From Oreohelix idahoensis (taxonomy: Eukaryota > Mollusca > Gastropoda > Stylommatophora > Oreohelicidae), in assembly GCA_024509875.1 (NCBI GenBank), contig JAMPIV010008521.1, positions 186,001 to 250,000 on the forward strand: 64,000 nt of DNA, written 5' to 3'. Positions within the stretch are counted from its first letter, which is position 1. Every line of letters begins with the position of its first letter. The notes under the pieces are model-generated. The model was not told where the DNA came from. It searched no databases and saw only the letters and a list, made by a program, of their open reading frames with translations. A program made the translations under genes and the position numbers. Shown here piece by piece: positions 22,653 to 35,007 of the stretch.

Positions 22653-23795
22653 TGTCGTACATTTTTCTGAGAATTCTGGTGGATAGTGGTCCCGTTAGAG
22701 TGTAGAATGATAGTGAAGGCTCTGTGAGAATAAGGATTTAGGAAAAAAGGATCGTTGATTCACAAGTGCTGGGAAGAGTAAAGACAGTCTCTTTTTACGA
22801 CATTATTTGTCTCTCAACACTACTCCTACCACTCTTCTGAACAAACAATTGTTTCCCAGTTTCCAGACAATCAGGTGCACACACCAGTTTGGTGATTCAA
22901 ACACACAACGTACGTGAATACAGACTACACTAACGAATATGGGTAAATTTTGGGTTTTGGGCCTGCCAACACAAATGCGAAAAGTTTTATTACTTTTATT
23001 TAGCATAAAATCAAGTCACAAACAATTATCAATTTACATGCAGAAATCAAAGGTTACAGAACTACAAATGACAAGGTTGGGAGGGGTTTTTGAGGAGAAG
23101 TATTCAATACACCCTATCCGCTTGTACTTAACAAAGAAAAAAAGCCCGGTCCCAAGGACAGGGGGGGGGAGGGGATGATCAAAGAAAGGCAATTTAACCC
23201 AACGGTAAATTTATTACTCTGAGACGAGGACTTACTGTAATCAGTGTGGGGTAGAAAAAAATCCTAGGGTTCTCAAATGTTTCCCCTGTATTCAACAGAT
23301 TTACGGGAGGGGGAAAAACACAGTTAATAAATCCTACTTGGAGAAATCCCATACAATGAATACAGCACAAAATTAATACTAGGTAGAACTAATTAAAATG
23401 GTAGAAAGATTAAATCTCCTTTCGTTCAAAAAACACGCTTGTGAAGGCCCGCACACAGTCACTCTCACACACTTACCGAATTCGTGGATTCTGGCATTTC
23501 ATAGGAATTTTACAACAGCAGATAAACATAAGACAAAATGGAAAAATGTCTTTTTACTTCTGTGTCAGGCCCCAGATCTATCGAGGTTGGCTGGTAGCAA
23601 TTGGCCTCCAAAATCGCTAGACGATGAAGCATGAATGTTACTGTTGGTTCGAGATAAAGTTCCTAATGAATAGCACAGGCACTTGGCTAGGTGTTGGGAA
23701 AATAGTGGTCTCTTAGATTCGCACCGCGGGTGGTGAAACTCTTATGGCGTAATGTCATAGGCAAAAAAAAACACTAAGGTAAGTTCTTCTTCGGG

Positions 23796-23834
23796 GGGGG
23801 GGGGGGGGTGGGGGGGGCGCGGGGGGGGGGGGGT
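23796..23834. repeat. G-rich run
   Basis: Almost uninterrupted G over 39 bases, broken by single T and CGC, followed by TGGTAAAA. Could form a G-quadruplex. Also prone to assembly error. Confidence 0.8.
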
Positions 23835-24299
23835 GGTAAAATCCGATGAAAATACTAGGCAGACAGTGTTCAGATAAATCTGTGTTCTCTTCCACAAATA
23901 AAGCAGTAAATAAAAGTGGCTACTGGCGAATGCTCGTCTCCAGTTTACTTTAAGGACTATATGAATTAGTATTTCAAAAGTGTTTCTTGGGTGGCTTTAT
24001 TCTCAGTTAAATTCAGAGGAGCGAGACCCGCAACAGGTCGCCACAAGTGTAGCTTTAAAAAAGTTCATATGTCACTGGAGTTATCGATTTGAGTCGGCAG
24101 GACTCTGTATATAATTTAATTGCTGGGATGCCAGGTTGAATGATCATTCTGGATGAAAGATAGAAAAAACATGAAATGCAATACAAATGATATTATAATC
24201 TGACGTGCGATAAATTTACAGTTAGCCTATTTTCTGCACTCGCGTCTTCAGTTATGTAAATTCAAGAAAAGCTCCCCTACGAGCCTAGTAGTTAAAGGC

Positions 24300-24660
24300 G
24301 CACCTCTATATATACAGACTAAACTGTATTCATCATCTCATCTCAACCCGTAACCCGTCATGGGTCGTAGGGGTGCCATGGTGGAAGCATCAGCAAACAG
24401 GGTCCTCCACTGCTCTCTGTCCTCAGCAATGCGTACAAGTGTGGAAAAACCGTGACCTGCCCATTCTTTGATGTTATCAGCCCAGGATTTTCTTTGCCTT
24501 CCTCTTCTCCGTTTACCTTCGACTGTTCCCTGGAGGATCGTTTTCGAAAGGGAGTCATGACGAGTTACATGCCCAAACCAGGCAAGCTTTCGACGTTTCA
24601 CTACTGACAAAAGTGGTTCTTGGTGGCCTGCATAGGTGTTTATCTTCTCTCTAACATAGA
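24300..24660 (-). mobile_element. RTE-like LINE fragment (C-terminal end of ORF2)
   Basis: Minus-strand coding contains R-R-K-L-A-W-F-G-H-V-T-R-H-D and R-R-R-G-R-Q-R-K-S-W-A-D-N-I-K-E-W, typical of the C-terminal tail of RTE-type LINE polyproteins, with a D-R-E-Q-W-R motif near the end. The 3' edge is followed by GATGA-like repeats. No reverse-transcriptase domain remains, so this is a strongly 5'-truncated copy. Confidence 0.75.
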
Positions 24661-25815
24661 CAAACTGTATTAACTAGTTATAATTCCTTTTAACGTCTGC
24701 AAAATTAATATGCGCGTCTATTGTATTTGGAAATTAACTTATAGATATAACATTTAGTTTGCACTAGAACTTTGAAAATGGGTTTATTTAATAAGTTTAA
24801 ATTTACACCACAATCCAGTGAAATAAAATGAAATAACTAGACCACTGATCACTCGAAGCTAATGTATAAATTACCGTCTGCACAGAAAAGAATTCACTAT
24901 AATATAGGTATCCGAAAGATCCAGAGGGAATCTAGCAGGGTTCTGCTATAGGTAGTGCTTCTTAAATTCTGTCAAAACGAATGATAAAATGCAGTTTTTC
25001 AGAGTCTTTATTTATACTAACTAGAATATAAGTTGAATGGGTCGTGTGAGAATTTCACACCTTTCTTCATCTTGAGAAAAAATCGAGGTTCTACGCTGTC
25101 GTGTTAATCGCGATGCCCCCCTGGCTTCCGATCTCCGTTCGCCTCAGGCTGTTCGCATGAGGGTGCGAAATCTCTGCGAGAAACTAACTTCGTTAGCTGG
25201 TAGTTCCCTGATTCCTCAGATCGTATCGCTTCTACGTTTGATTCTGAAGACCAGCCTGCCTTTGATGGGACCGCTCTCCCGAGAAGCTTTGGCAACTCCT
25301 ACTGGGCGGGGTTACAGCAAGGTAAGGAAAATGAACTGCTGTTAATTGCTCTAGAAACAGGAGTGAGTCTCTGGCCACGTCCTCTTTGGGCCGGCGTTTA
25401 AGGAAAAGATTGCTATAAATCGTTCTCAGAGATGGTCATGGGCGTGATTTAACCTCCCATCAAAGGCCATGCGATCTCAAAAGTTCACCGAAGATAGCAG
25501 TCTGCATATTAAAGATCCAACGTGTAGAATCCTCGTGGAAATGCTGCATGCTTAATTAGCCCAGGTGCAACGTTCCAGGCTGATGAAAAGTTACAACAAA
25601 TGTTCAGGGGTTGTAATGTTATAGAGAGGGAAATATCCTGTCATCTTAATAATTCAGGTCAGCTGAGTTGTTCGTCACACCTGCAATACAATTTTCAGCG
25701 TTTTACAAATTAAAATTAAAATATTAACAATTAACAGGATTAATTAATAGTATCATCACAATCAGAAACTGAGTATACACAAGTACATTTACTCATAGTC
25801 ATGTACGCACATAGA

Positions 25816-25867
25816 GAGGGGGAGAGAGCGAGAGAGAGAGAGAGACAGAGAGAAAGAGAGAGAGAGC
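25816..25867. repeat. GA microsatellite
   Basis: GA repeats with a few interruptions, lying just past the 3' untranslated end of the CR1/Jockey-like LINE. It may mark the LINE's 3' border. Confidence 0.85.
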
Positions 25868-25970
25868 AATAAAGCTAATAAATATAAAAAAAATTCAATT
25901 TAAAATGAAAATATTACAATGACAGTTAAATGCTCGTGGAAACGTTGAAATAACTGAAACGGAATTGTCG

Positions 25971-28808
25971 TTAAATGTGTGTACAAGACTTCATGACATG
26001 TGAATGCAGATGTCTTTTGAATGAGGTGTAATTATCAGTTTTGACAGACTTGGGTAAAGAATTCCATGCTAAACCACCTGCATAACTAAAACTACTTCGG
26101 AAGAGGTCAGTTCGAGGTTTTGCAAGGTCCAAAAGTAGGTCGCCACGTATAAAATATGAGCAGTATTTATAGCGAAAAAACATTTGCAAGTATGAAGGCG
26201 TTCTGCCGTGTAAAATTTGATGCACAAACAGGAGATCTTGGAAGAAGAAGAATGTTTTAAGAGGAAGAACATTCAGCTGTGAAAATAGCTCAGCACTGGG
26301 AAAGTTATCATTCAGGCAAACAAGTCGTAGCGCCCTTTTATGTAGGGATTCTAGGCGTTTCAAAAACGTCAAGCTACAGCGACTCTAGATATTTGAGCAA
26401 TAAGAAAGGTGACTTTGAATATGTGCATAATAGAATATAAATCTAGAGTGCGGACATAAAAAATGTTTGATTTTTGAGAGTTGAAACAATTTTTGTGAGA
26501 TCTTGTTTGCTATGAAATAGACATGTGACTTCCAGCTTAGAGACTGGTCGATGACCACACCCAACAGGCTATGGTCCGTAACTTGCTTAATACGTTCTCC
26601 GTCTAGAGATAAAGATAACGTATTTGGTTGACAGTGCAGAATCTTTTGGCGGGTTGAGATAATTAAAGATTGAGTTTTCTTTTTATTAATGGACATACTA
26701 CGAGTATTAATAGTGCACCAAGCGTGTACAATGTCCAGGTGACTCTGTAAAAGAGACTGAACAGTGTTAATGTCTGTGCCAGCTACTGTTGCTGTGGTAT
26801 CATCAGCAAACATAAGACAATCGTCATGTGGCAATGACAAGGGCAGGTCATTGATGAAGATGCTGAAGAGTAAGGGTCCTAGTATCGAGCCCTGCGGGAC
26901 ACCCATTGTAGTGGTGTATGATTTAGAGACCACATTATTGTATAAGACTCGTTGTGTTCTGTTGTCACGGAATGATTTTATTAATGCGATCACTTTTGGA
27001 TGAAATTTGTACACCGCAAGCTTTTGTATCAGCAACGAGTGGTCAATTGTGTCAAATGCTTTGTAAAGGTCGGTTAATAATACTCCATTTATTTTTTCGC
27101 AGTTGATATTAGAATGCCAGATTTCGGTGATCTTAGTCAACAAGGATTGACAGGAGTGTTTGGGTCGAAATCCAGATTGGTTTTCATGTATAAGATTGTA
27201 GCTGTTCAGTGAAGAAAGAATATGTTTATACATGTGTCGTTCAAGAGGCTTAGTTATGACTGATAGTAGGGAAATCGGCCGGTATTTTGTGACGACATTA
27301 GTATCACCTTTCTTAGGTACTGGTACCACTAAGCCTGTTTTCAGCCGTTGAGGAAACACTTTCTTTGTGAGGCACAGATTGTAAATGTAAGTGAGTGAGT
27401 CGCATACAACATGCTCTGCAAGCTGAAGTATCCTCGAAGATATTCCATCTTCACCGCACGATTTCTTCTGAGGTAATGATTTAATTAAAATAGAGACCTC
27501 CGAGATTGACAGTACAGGTAATTCAGGAAGGTGGGCTTCGTTTAACCTCGATTGAACGAAATCAGAAAGAGCAGTACAATTCAGTTGCTGATGATTTATC
27601 CCGGATGTTCGTGCGATCGACGAGAAGAACTGTCAAAATTCATCAGCATTAATGTTTGTAGCTTGCTGTCGGAGGTTATGCCGGCGTACATTTGTGAGAA
27701 GGTTAATAGCGCTCCAGATTTTAGATGAGCTCCGGCCGTCGTCAATAATGGATCTGAGGTGCTGTCTTTTAGATTTCCTTAAAGTGTACTGCGCTAAGTT
27801 TCTATATTTTCTATAGCTTGCATGGTCTCCAATCTTCTTGAAATAGTCTCGCTGTTGCCTAGTTTTCAGGTATTCCAAAGTTATCCATGGAGGCATAATT
27901 TTTGACTTGACACGTTTTATACGCAAAGGAGAATGTTTGTTAAGAACTGAAGTGAATGCTGTCAGCCATATTTCTAGGGCTTCAGTCGGGTCAGATACTC
28001 CATAGACATTATCAAAAGGTGTCGCTAAGAGATCAGACAGGAACTTGGAGCTATCAAAATTCTTGAATATTCGTGCTTGTATAACCTGGTGACAGAGTTT
28101 AGGAATTCGAAGTCCCTTTTCGGTCCATGTGCAACATATGGGGTAGTGATCGCTTAGACCACATACGGGAACGCAGACTTCGATGATGTGAGCAGTGTTA
28201 GTAACATACAGATGATCTATGCAGGTTGATGACTTGTCTGTGACTCGGGTTTGTAGCGATATCAACTGGTTCAGGTTGTATAGGGCATACAAATTATCCC
28301 AATTAACGTTTCGCTTCCAGGCATCAATATTGAAGTCTCCCATTATTAATAGTTCCAAAGAAGTTATCCAGACTTTGTCCATCATGTCCGAGAACTGATC
28401 TAGCCATTCTATTCTGGCATCCGGATTGCGGTATATAAAGCCAATTAATATAGAGGTAGTGTGAGGAAGGCGGACTTCCAGCCACATGCATTGAACTTCA
28501 GGACATTCGAGATCAACGCGTCTTATAGCTTTGATGCTTGTGTGCACATAGGCAGCCACGCCAGTTTCAAACCTAATTGATGGATCCCGACGGAAAATTT
28601 CATAATTTGCAATGTGCAGTTCTTGGTTAGAAATGTGTTCATTAAGTCTAGTTTCTGTTAGTCCAAAAATATGAAAGTATGCATTGTTATTATAGGGTAT
28701 GGAAGTAATTTCAGCCAATTTACTCACATTGTAGAGATGACGAACATTCAGATGTCCCAACCTGAGTCCTAGACGATTTGGGTATTCCATTGTGATTGTG
28801 GGAGTCAT
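25971..28808 (-). pseudogene. LINE ORF2: APE endonuclease and reverse transcriptase (two in-frame stops)
   Basis: A single frame of about 945 codons from the M-T-P-T-I-T-M start, 30 bases after the ORF1 stop. The endonuclease part has L-N-V-R-H-L, L-T-E-T-R-L, M-G-D-F-N-I-D and L-S-D-H-Y-P motifs. The RT has Y-R-P-I-S-L-L, a degenerate A motif (L-T-D-L-Y-K-A-F-D), G-V-P-Q-G-S-I-L-G-P-L-L-F and catalytic F-A-D-D. A C-terminal region ends with G-G-L-A-W-N-S-L-P. In-frame stops at 27633-27635 and 26385-26387 break it. The frame is otherwise clean, so decay is modest. Confidence 0.9.
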
Positions 28809-28837
28809 ATTTTGTGAAATTGATGATCACAAATATT

Positions 28838-29077
28838 TCATTGATAACAGGGCTGTTGAAAATATAAATTATGTAGATTAGGACGTGAAGGATGATGCAC
28901 GGGGTAGAATGAGGTTGCGGGATATTCCTGTGTTCTTGTTGTGGGATCGGAGTATGCTGACCAATTTGATCTCCAGGCAAAAGGTGAACAGCCCAGGAAT
29001 CTATGTTGTAGCGGGAAATTGGGAACGGTTGGGTATAGATGTTGATATGTAGGAAGAAGGTACAAATGCGGTGACGG
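28838..29077 (-). pseudogene. LINE ORF1, C-terminal end (after element E)
   Basis: About 78 Pro/Tyr/His-rich codons ending at a stop just before ORF2. Reading across element E and one target duplication, the upstream Q-E-T-Y-P-P-S joins in frame to P-H-L-Y-L-L-P-T-Y here. 28883-28942 is the source-like match of the patch in element A gag. Confidence 0.8.
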
Positions 29078-29289
29078 TGTCGTAGATTTTTGATAGGGGA
29101 ATTAAGACTTGGGTTGGTCCCTTCTGAATAGATTAGAATAAGTGATAGTCACAGTGAGAAGTAGTAATAGCAATAGATTTCCACGAGTGAGATGGTAGAA
29201 AGTGATTTAAGAGGCTGTCTCTGAGATCGAGAAATCTTCTCTCTCTCACCTATCTTCTACGAAAGCTTTCGGGGAGTCAGACAGTCTAA

Positions 29290-29379
<90 letters not shown>

Positions 29380-31787
29380 CCACTCACGTGCACGCACATA
29401 TATGATGACAGTTGGACGTACAGACGTGGGAAAACTATAACAAATGATTATATAAATATTCTAGAACGAGCTGACCAACACGCTGATTAATTTAATGAGA
29501 AATTTTAATTATCATCTAAAATTTCTTCACAACACATAGAAATTACATCAAAACATATACAAATAGTCATTAAAAAAATCAAGGAATTGCTACTGGCATG
29601 ATAGACCCACAGTTAGATCTTATCCCTCGAGGTATGCCCACAGACCCGTTGGAAGAAAGTGATAGCCCCAAGGAAACAAGGATACATAGGATTAGGTCTA
29701 ATATTTCCCCTTCTTAAGGTATGAACAGACTTGATATCTCTGCTCTATTTTAAGGGAAATATGATTTAGCAATACTTGCATACAGAAAGTTAAGATAGCA
29801 AAATGGGAACCCAATTACAACAACAAAAAATCCCTCCGTCCTACATTCACTTTATTCATTCAGCCGAGCACACGTGCACATGTTCATACTCACAGCTTAG
29901 ATAGCCACTTCTGGTAATACAATTTTTAGGACATTCACCTAGAGACTCGTCAAGGGCAGTCTTTGACCAAGAAATCCCCAGTTCCAAAAAGACAGGAAGA
30001 ATTCTCGGCTTCCGGGAACGACTCCTTGGGTGTTTTTATTTTTCGGATGTTTAGGTCACATAAAAATTGTCCAGGCACGAAACATTAACAACGAGCACAG
30101 TGTCAATAGCTTAGGTTTCTAGAATTGAGGAATGTCAGATCGGTGTCTACTTTCAGGAAAGGACTATATTTGGTCACCACACCACTAGTCGAAACTCCGT
30201 CGGAATGTTACTGACGTTAATAGGTTACTTGCCACAACGGCTAAATTTGTACATAGAGTTTGTGCAGAAATCTGATCTGGCTCAAAGGCCCAGTATAAAA
30301 CATTTAGTCTTTAATAAAAACCCGTTAGTGAGAGTTGTACTCTGTCTATTTATGAAGACACACACACTGTCAGACAGGAGTTAACTTGTAGACCCACGTG
30401 GTTAAAAGATAAAAATGTTTATGTTTCTCACAGGTATGTCTCTGTACTAAATGCTGGCAAAGTTTGGGTACCACAGTTTCACTATATATAAATGGAAAGA
30501 ACACATACCAAATAATTATACATACTATGTACTCGGACATAACTGATAATTTTAAATTGCAAGCTTAGTGCTTGACTTATCATTTAAATTCCCGTGAAGT
30601 AAGTTATATTTAAAAATCCTCAATCCTCATGAATTAGGAATACATGCGTATTCCGTCAACACTCATGGGGCTTCTAGCATTTATAAGTTAGTTTAGAAAA
30701 ATTATACTCGTCTGATTATTTTAGCAGTAAAATTAAATTCCTTAATAGCCGACTGAGTTTAAGCTAGAAATATAATTTCTGTTTTCCACAGTAACTCGTC
30801 ACTATAAAATAATACAGACTATATAAATTAAGCGCTCTGCACCAAATCTAACTAGTGAAATAAAATAAGCGATTTAACACTTTAAACACTTCACAAAATA
30901 CTAGAATATAATATATATAATATTTACCTCAACACAGAACTACTAAGAACTTAAACCACTTCGACCAAACTAAATGCCATCTCTATTAACAGAGATTCTT
31001 AGGAATCGAACGAAGGCTTGTTCTAGTCTTGACTGCGAAGTTACTGAGTGAAAATGAAATCTAACTCCCTCCAGTATATATGAAACACCAGACAAAGAGG
31101 TACGCTATTTCCATAAACTACGCAATAGCCTCCCCTTTCCGTCTTAACACTTACGTAACTAGAAGACTACCATGAACTGACACTCGTGCGTTTTCATACC
31201 TCCCGCGGACCAGGCCAACCGTGAGTGCCTTGTCAGCTGGGATTTCCATACAAATGTCTCAAACTGCGTCGAGGAGATGTCAGTTATCGCGCCTTTCTGA
31301 GCGTTCAGCCGACACCACTCGTTGTGGCAGGTGAAAATGCAGACACATTTGTCGCCTATATGTCTGGCGAAAGCGAATATTCACGGTGTATTTCGTCAAT
31401 CTGCAGCGATTGACCGAATGCCTTCTCACGCCAAATCGTCTGGTGCAAGGGAAGGCTGTAGACATATGTCTGCTCCTATATCTGGCCAGACGAATATGTT
31501 CACAGTTTTGTCCACTGACACCTAATGCCATAGAATGCATTTTAACGTTCTCCCGTCTCTGTAGAGACTGACACGTTATGTCATCTAGTTACTCGTTTAA
31601 TCAGCAATGAAATGCGTTTCTAAATGAGAAACGAAACTGGCGAAGTGAGAATGGGAAAAGAATATTTTTTGCAAACGAACGAATGCGAAAAATACAGGAA
31701 AAAATAAAGAGTGATAATAAATAGAGGATACGGGTGAAAGAAAAAGAAGAGGATATAGGCAATTCAATGATCATAACCTCTGTGACA
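29078..31787 (-). repeat. Element E 3' LTR (2.7 kb)
   Basis: On the minus strand it begins TGTCACAGAGG after the polypurine tract and ends CTACGACA. Contains a CA/TA microsatellite at about 29290-29379. Short opposing open frames around 31225-31571 recur in the other LTR with substitutions and show no domain. Confidence 0.9.
29290..29379. repeat. CA then TA microsatellite in element E 3' LTR
   Basis: About ten CA units followed by more than thirty TA units. The equivalent tract in the other LTR (about 35964-36062) has a different length, so this part evolves quickly. Confidence 0.9.
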
Positions 31788-31804
31788 GAACGTCCCCCTT
31801 TAAG
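31788..31804 (-). promoter_or_regulatory. Element E polypurine tract
   Basis: On the minus strand AAAGGGGGACGTTC lies directly before the 3' LTR start TGTCACAG. Unlike B, C and F there is no A/T hairpin beside it. Confidence 0.65.
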
Positions 31805-32169
31805 ATATGGAAGCACTCCATGTCTACGTTATGGAATTAAATTTCCTATATCCGCAGCTTCAGGGTGTCTGTCTTCTTCCCTCTCATCTCCCCCCTCCAT
31901 CTCTCCAATTCCTACTCACGTCTCCTCCCAAAATTTCCTTTCTCTGGAATGTCTCCCATGCGCGCTTGAAAGAGCGTCGCCGCTTCTGACATTTTTGAAA
32001 GATTTCGTGTGTGTGCAGTGGAGTTTCCCTGCCACTATCGTCATCTTCGCCAGTTTTGGCGATCGTCAGGAGATGGTCGGAGGTTGGCACTGGTTTTTCC
32101 AAGTATCTCTTTAACAGATTTAAATGGAAAACCTTTTCCTTTCCTTGAATAGAGATCTGGTAGTTAGCC
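31805..32169 (-). other. Element E integrase tail and deletion zone
   Basis: In the shifted frame the end of the integrase C-terminal region and acidic linker can be read (L-E-K-P-V-P-T-S-D-H-L-L, matching A's L-E-R-P-V-P-S-S-E-H-L-L). Similarity to A fades within about 30 codons. All of RT and RNase H, expected next, is absent. Confidence 0.7.
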
Positions 32170-35007
32170 TTAGAAATCTTTTTTCCGGACGGTAAACGGC
32201 CCTTGCCATCCGATCTTCAGTTGGTTGTTTCCGGTAGGGAGTAACACCAAAACTTTCTCTCCTGCTTCCAGTTTTCTCTCTTTCGCGACTTTCCTGTATC
32301 GGTTAGCGTGCTTTGTGCGTGCTCGCTTAAAGTTAGTCGTTGCTAGGTCCCATCCTAGTTTCAGCCTTTCCTTTAAATCCGACACATATTTACTTGCTGA
32401 GACAACTGTCTCATCAGCCTTCTGGTCTGTCAGCGACCAAAGTAAGGCTTCAAGCGGGCCCTTAATGGGTCTGCTGAATAAAAGCGTAGCTGGCGGAAAT
32501 CCTGTGGAAGTATGAGGAGATTCTCTGTAGCCAAATAAAGCTGCAGGAATACAAAGATCCCAATCTTCAGGTTTCACTTGTGCCAGGTTACTTAGCATCA
32601 TGTTGAGGTTTCCATTAACACGTTCCACAAGCCCATTTCCGGCCGGAGCGTAAGGCTTTGTGTAGATGTGTTTGGTCCTCAAGATCTTAACGATCTCATC
32701 GATCAACAGGTTTCGGTATGGAGATCCGTTATCAGTCAACACTTGTTGAGAGAATCCCAACCGAGTGAAAATCTGCACGAGGGCTTCTGCGACATGCTTG
32801 GCATCTGCGCATGTTAGCGGGATAGCTTCTGCCCATAAAGTGCATGTATCGACTAAGGTCAGGATAAACCTGTTCCTTCTTTTAGTCCTTTCTAAGGGTC
32901 CTAAAATGTCGATCCCAACCCGTTCGAATGGTGTTCCCACTATTGGCATTTCACCCAAAGAGACTGGGGGTGTCCGTTGCTTGGGTGGTACACGTTGGCA
33001 CTGGGCACAGGATTTGACATACCTGATAATCTCAGTATTTACTCTTGGCCACCAATAATGAGTGGTTATCCGTTAGTTTGTGGCGTTCTGTCCCATATGT
33101 CCGCTGAAGGGAAGAGAGTGCCCCATTTCTAGGATTTGGCTTCTGTACTGTTTTGGTACTAGGAGCTGGTTGTAACCTTGGTCAGGCTTGCCCGTTCTGC
33201 GATAAAGTACGCCATCCTTAGAAAAAATGTCCCCGTGTTGTCTGGGTTCCTTAGCCATGGGCAGTTTCCTAAAGCAGGGTGCCAAGGTAGGGTCCTTTTG
33301 TTGCGCTTCTTTAAGTTCCATAGGTAACAGATTAGGCGCAGGCTCCCGTTCCTTCGTGGTTTGCCCTCTTGTAGTTACTGCTGCCACAATCGGCTCTTCC
33401 GGTTTCCTAATACACACGTATCTCCCGCCAAGTATGACTAGGTAGATGGGGTCATCCATAACAGCCGCTTTGATCACACCTCTGACAAAATCAGAGTGGA
33501 TCTCCACCAATGCAATGGGAAGCGCTGTAGGTGCATCACTCTTACGAACTCCACAAAGTTGGACGGTCTCTCCTGTCTCTTGACCGGGTTTAACCAGGTT
33601 TCTGGCAACAATGAAATCATACGAAAGCCCCGTGTCAAATAAACAAGAAGTTTGAGAACCGTTCGTAATAACAGTACCTCGCGTTGAGGGTGTATCCCCA
33701 ACAGGTTGGGAATCACTGTCAATAATTCCGCCTTGCGAGACTATTAGCAAGCATCCGATGCGTTTAGGCTCGGTGTGCTCACTCTGATCATTAGTCCCGT
33801 GCTCAGGGGTTCTCCCTTTGCCACCTTGTCCTTTCTGGCTTCGCTGCCATGTAGGGCGGTCGGGTTGATCAGACTGCTTACTGTGGTTGGGGTACTAGTT
33901 TTTGTAGAACTTGGATTTTTCAGGAGGGGGGTTTTGAGATCCAGTTTCACTGTGGTTATTCTGATTAGAAGCATGAGAAGATTGGTCTAGATTATTTTTC
34001 CGAAAATGCTCTTCTGTCGGTTTACGTTTTGTGGCCGGTAGTTCAGCCAGCGCATTGTGATATCGCTCAGACTTTTCTAAGATGTCTTCGAGCTTTTCTG
34101 CCCCCTGCTCAGCTAGAAATCTCCGGGTATCAGCAGACAAAGTGTTCTTTATTTGTTCTGTTAAAACAAATTCCTCCAGACCTTCATAGGTAGAGGGGAG
34201 CTGTGAAAGCTCAAGGCACTTTGTCAGATATCCCTTTAGACGAGATGAGAACTGCTGAAAAGTTTCAGAGCTCTCCTTCCTGCTATTGCGAAACAGTTGC
34301 AGAAACTTTCGCGCATTCATTTCAAAGCGCTCAAGCAAAGCTTTCTTCAACAAGTCATAGTTGTCTTGTTGGCCACTTTCCAGTTTATAATAAACATCAT
34401 AAGCAGAACCTTTAAGGGCCTGGGAAAGTTTCATACACCAACGCGACCTCTCTAAACCGTACAGAGTTGCAATTTTCTCAAATTTTTCTAGATACGTGTC
34501 AAACTTCTCATTAGGACAAGGGAAAGATTCTAGCGCAAAAGACATAGCAGTGAGATGAGTAGATTGAGTGTTAGAAGGATTAGTTAAGGAAGAATGAGGA
34601 GTAGATTCTCCATTGCTGGAGGTAAAGGCAGCACCCCGACTTAGGAATTCTAGAGTTTTAAGAGCCAACTCATGCTGTCTCTGTTTCTCTTTTTCCTCAA
34701 GCTGTCTCTCCTTCTCTCTTTCCTCATGCTGTCTTTCCTTCTCTCTTTCCTCATGCTGTCTCTCCTTCTCTCTTTCGTTCGCCCTGCGAATTTCCATTTC
34801 TTCCTCAATCTTCTTCGGTTGTAATAGACGGTCTGCTTCTTCCTTCCTCCTAGCTTCTTCTTTTTCCTCTTTAGCTTCAGCTGCTTTCCTCTCCGCGTCA
34901 TATCTCTCGAGTTCGTCTCTGACAAAAGTTTTCGCTTCTTCTCCGTCCAAACCTTCTTCTCTCGCCTCGTCCCTGAGGAGTTGTCAAAGCTTCGCTCTCT
35001 CTGCCAT
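32170..35007 (-). pseudogene. Element E Gag-protease-integrase frame (three in-frame stops)
   Basis: The start M-A-E-R-A-K-L at 35007 is followed by a TGA at codon eight, then an uninterrupted gag frame with a long Glu/Arg/Lys coiled coil (E-K-E-R-Q-H-E-E-R repeats), a capsid-like domain (F-D-T-Y-L-E-K-F, A-L-K-G-S-A-Y) and a basic tail. A TAG at 33895-33897 precedes the protease (L-F-D-T-G-L-S), and a TAA at 33073-33075 falls inside the integrase H2C2 region. The rve core then shows D-I-L-G-P, D-N-G-S-P-Y and G-N-G-L-V-E-R. All parts share one frame. After K-K at 32170 a one-base shift leads into a short linker, and then the sequence runs into the polypurine tract. Confidence 0.9.

Larger units (their letters stand above)
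22653..25815 (-). repeat. Presumed element A 5' LTR region; outer boundary not resolved
   Basis: The left edge TGTCGTAC resembles the LTR edge of element E (TGTCGTAG). Further similarity to the E LTR is weak, so I cannot place the outer end. The stretch contains an RTE-like LINE fragment at about 24300-24660, long G-runs at 23161-23176 and 23796-23834, and otherwise no recognised gene. Confidence 0.45.

Noticed and set aside
31225..31571. Overlapping open frames of 60-86 codons on both strands, also present at 40086-40432
   Set aside because: They repeat because they lie in the two LTRs of element E; overlapping frames on both strands without any domain indicate chance.
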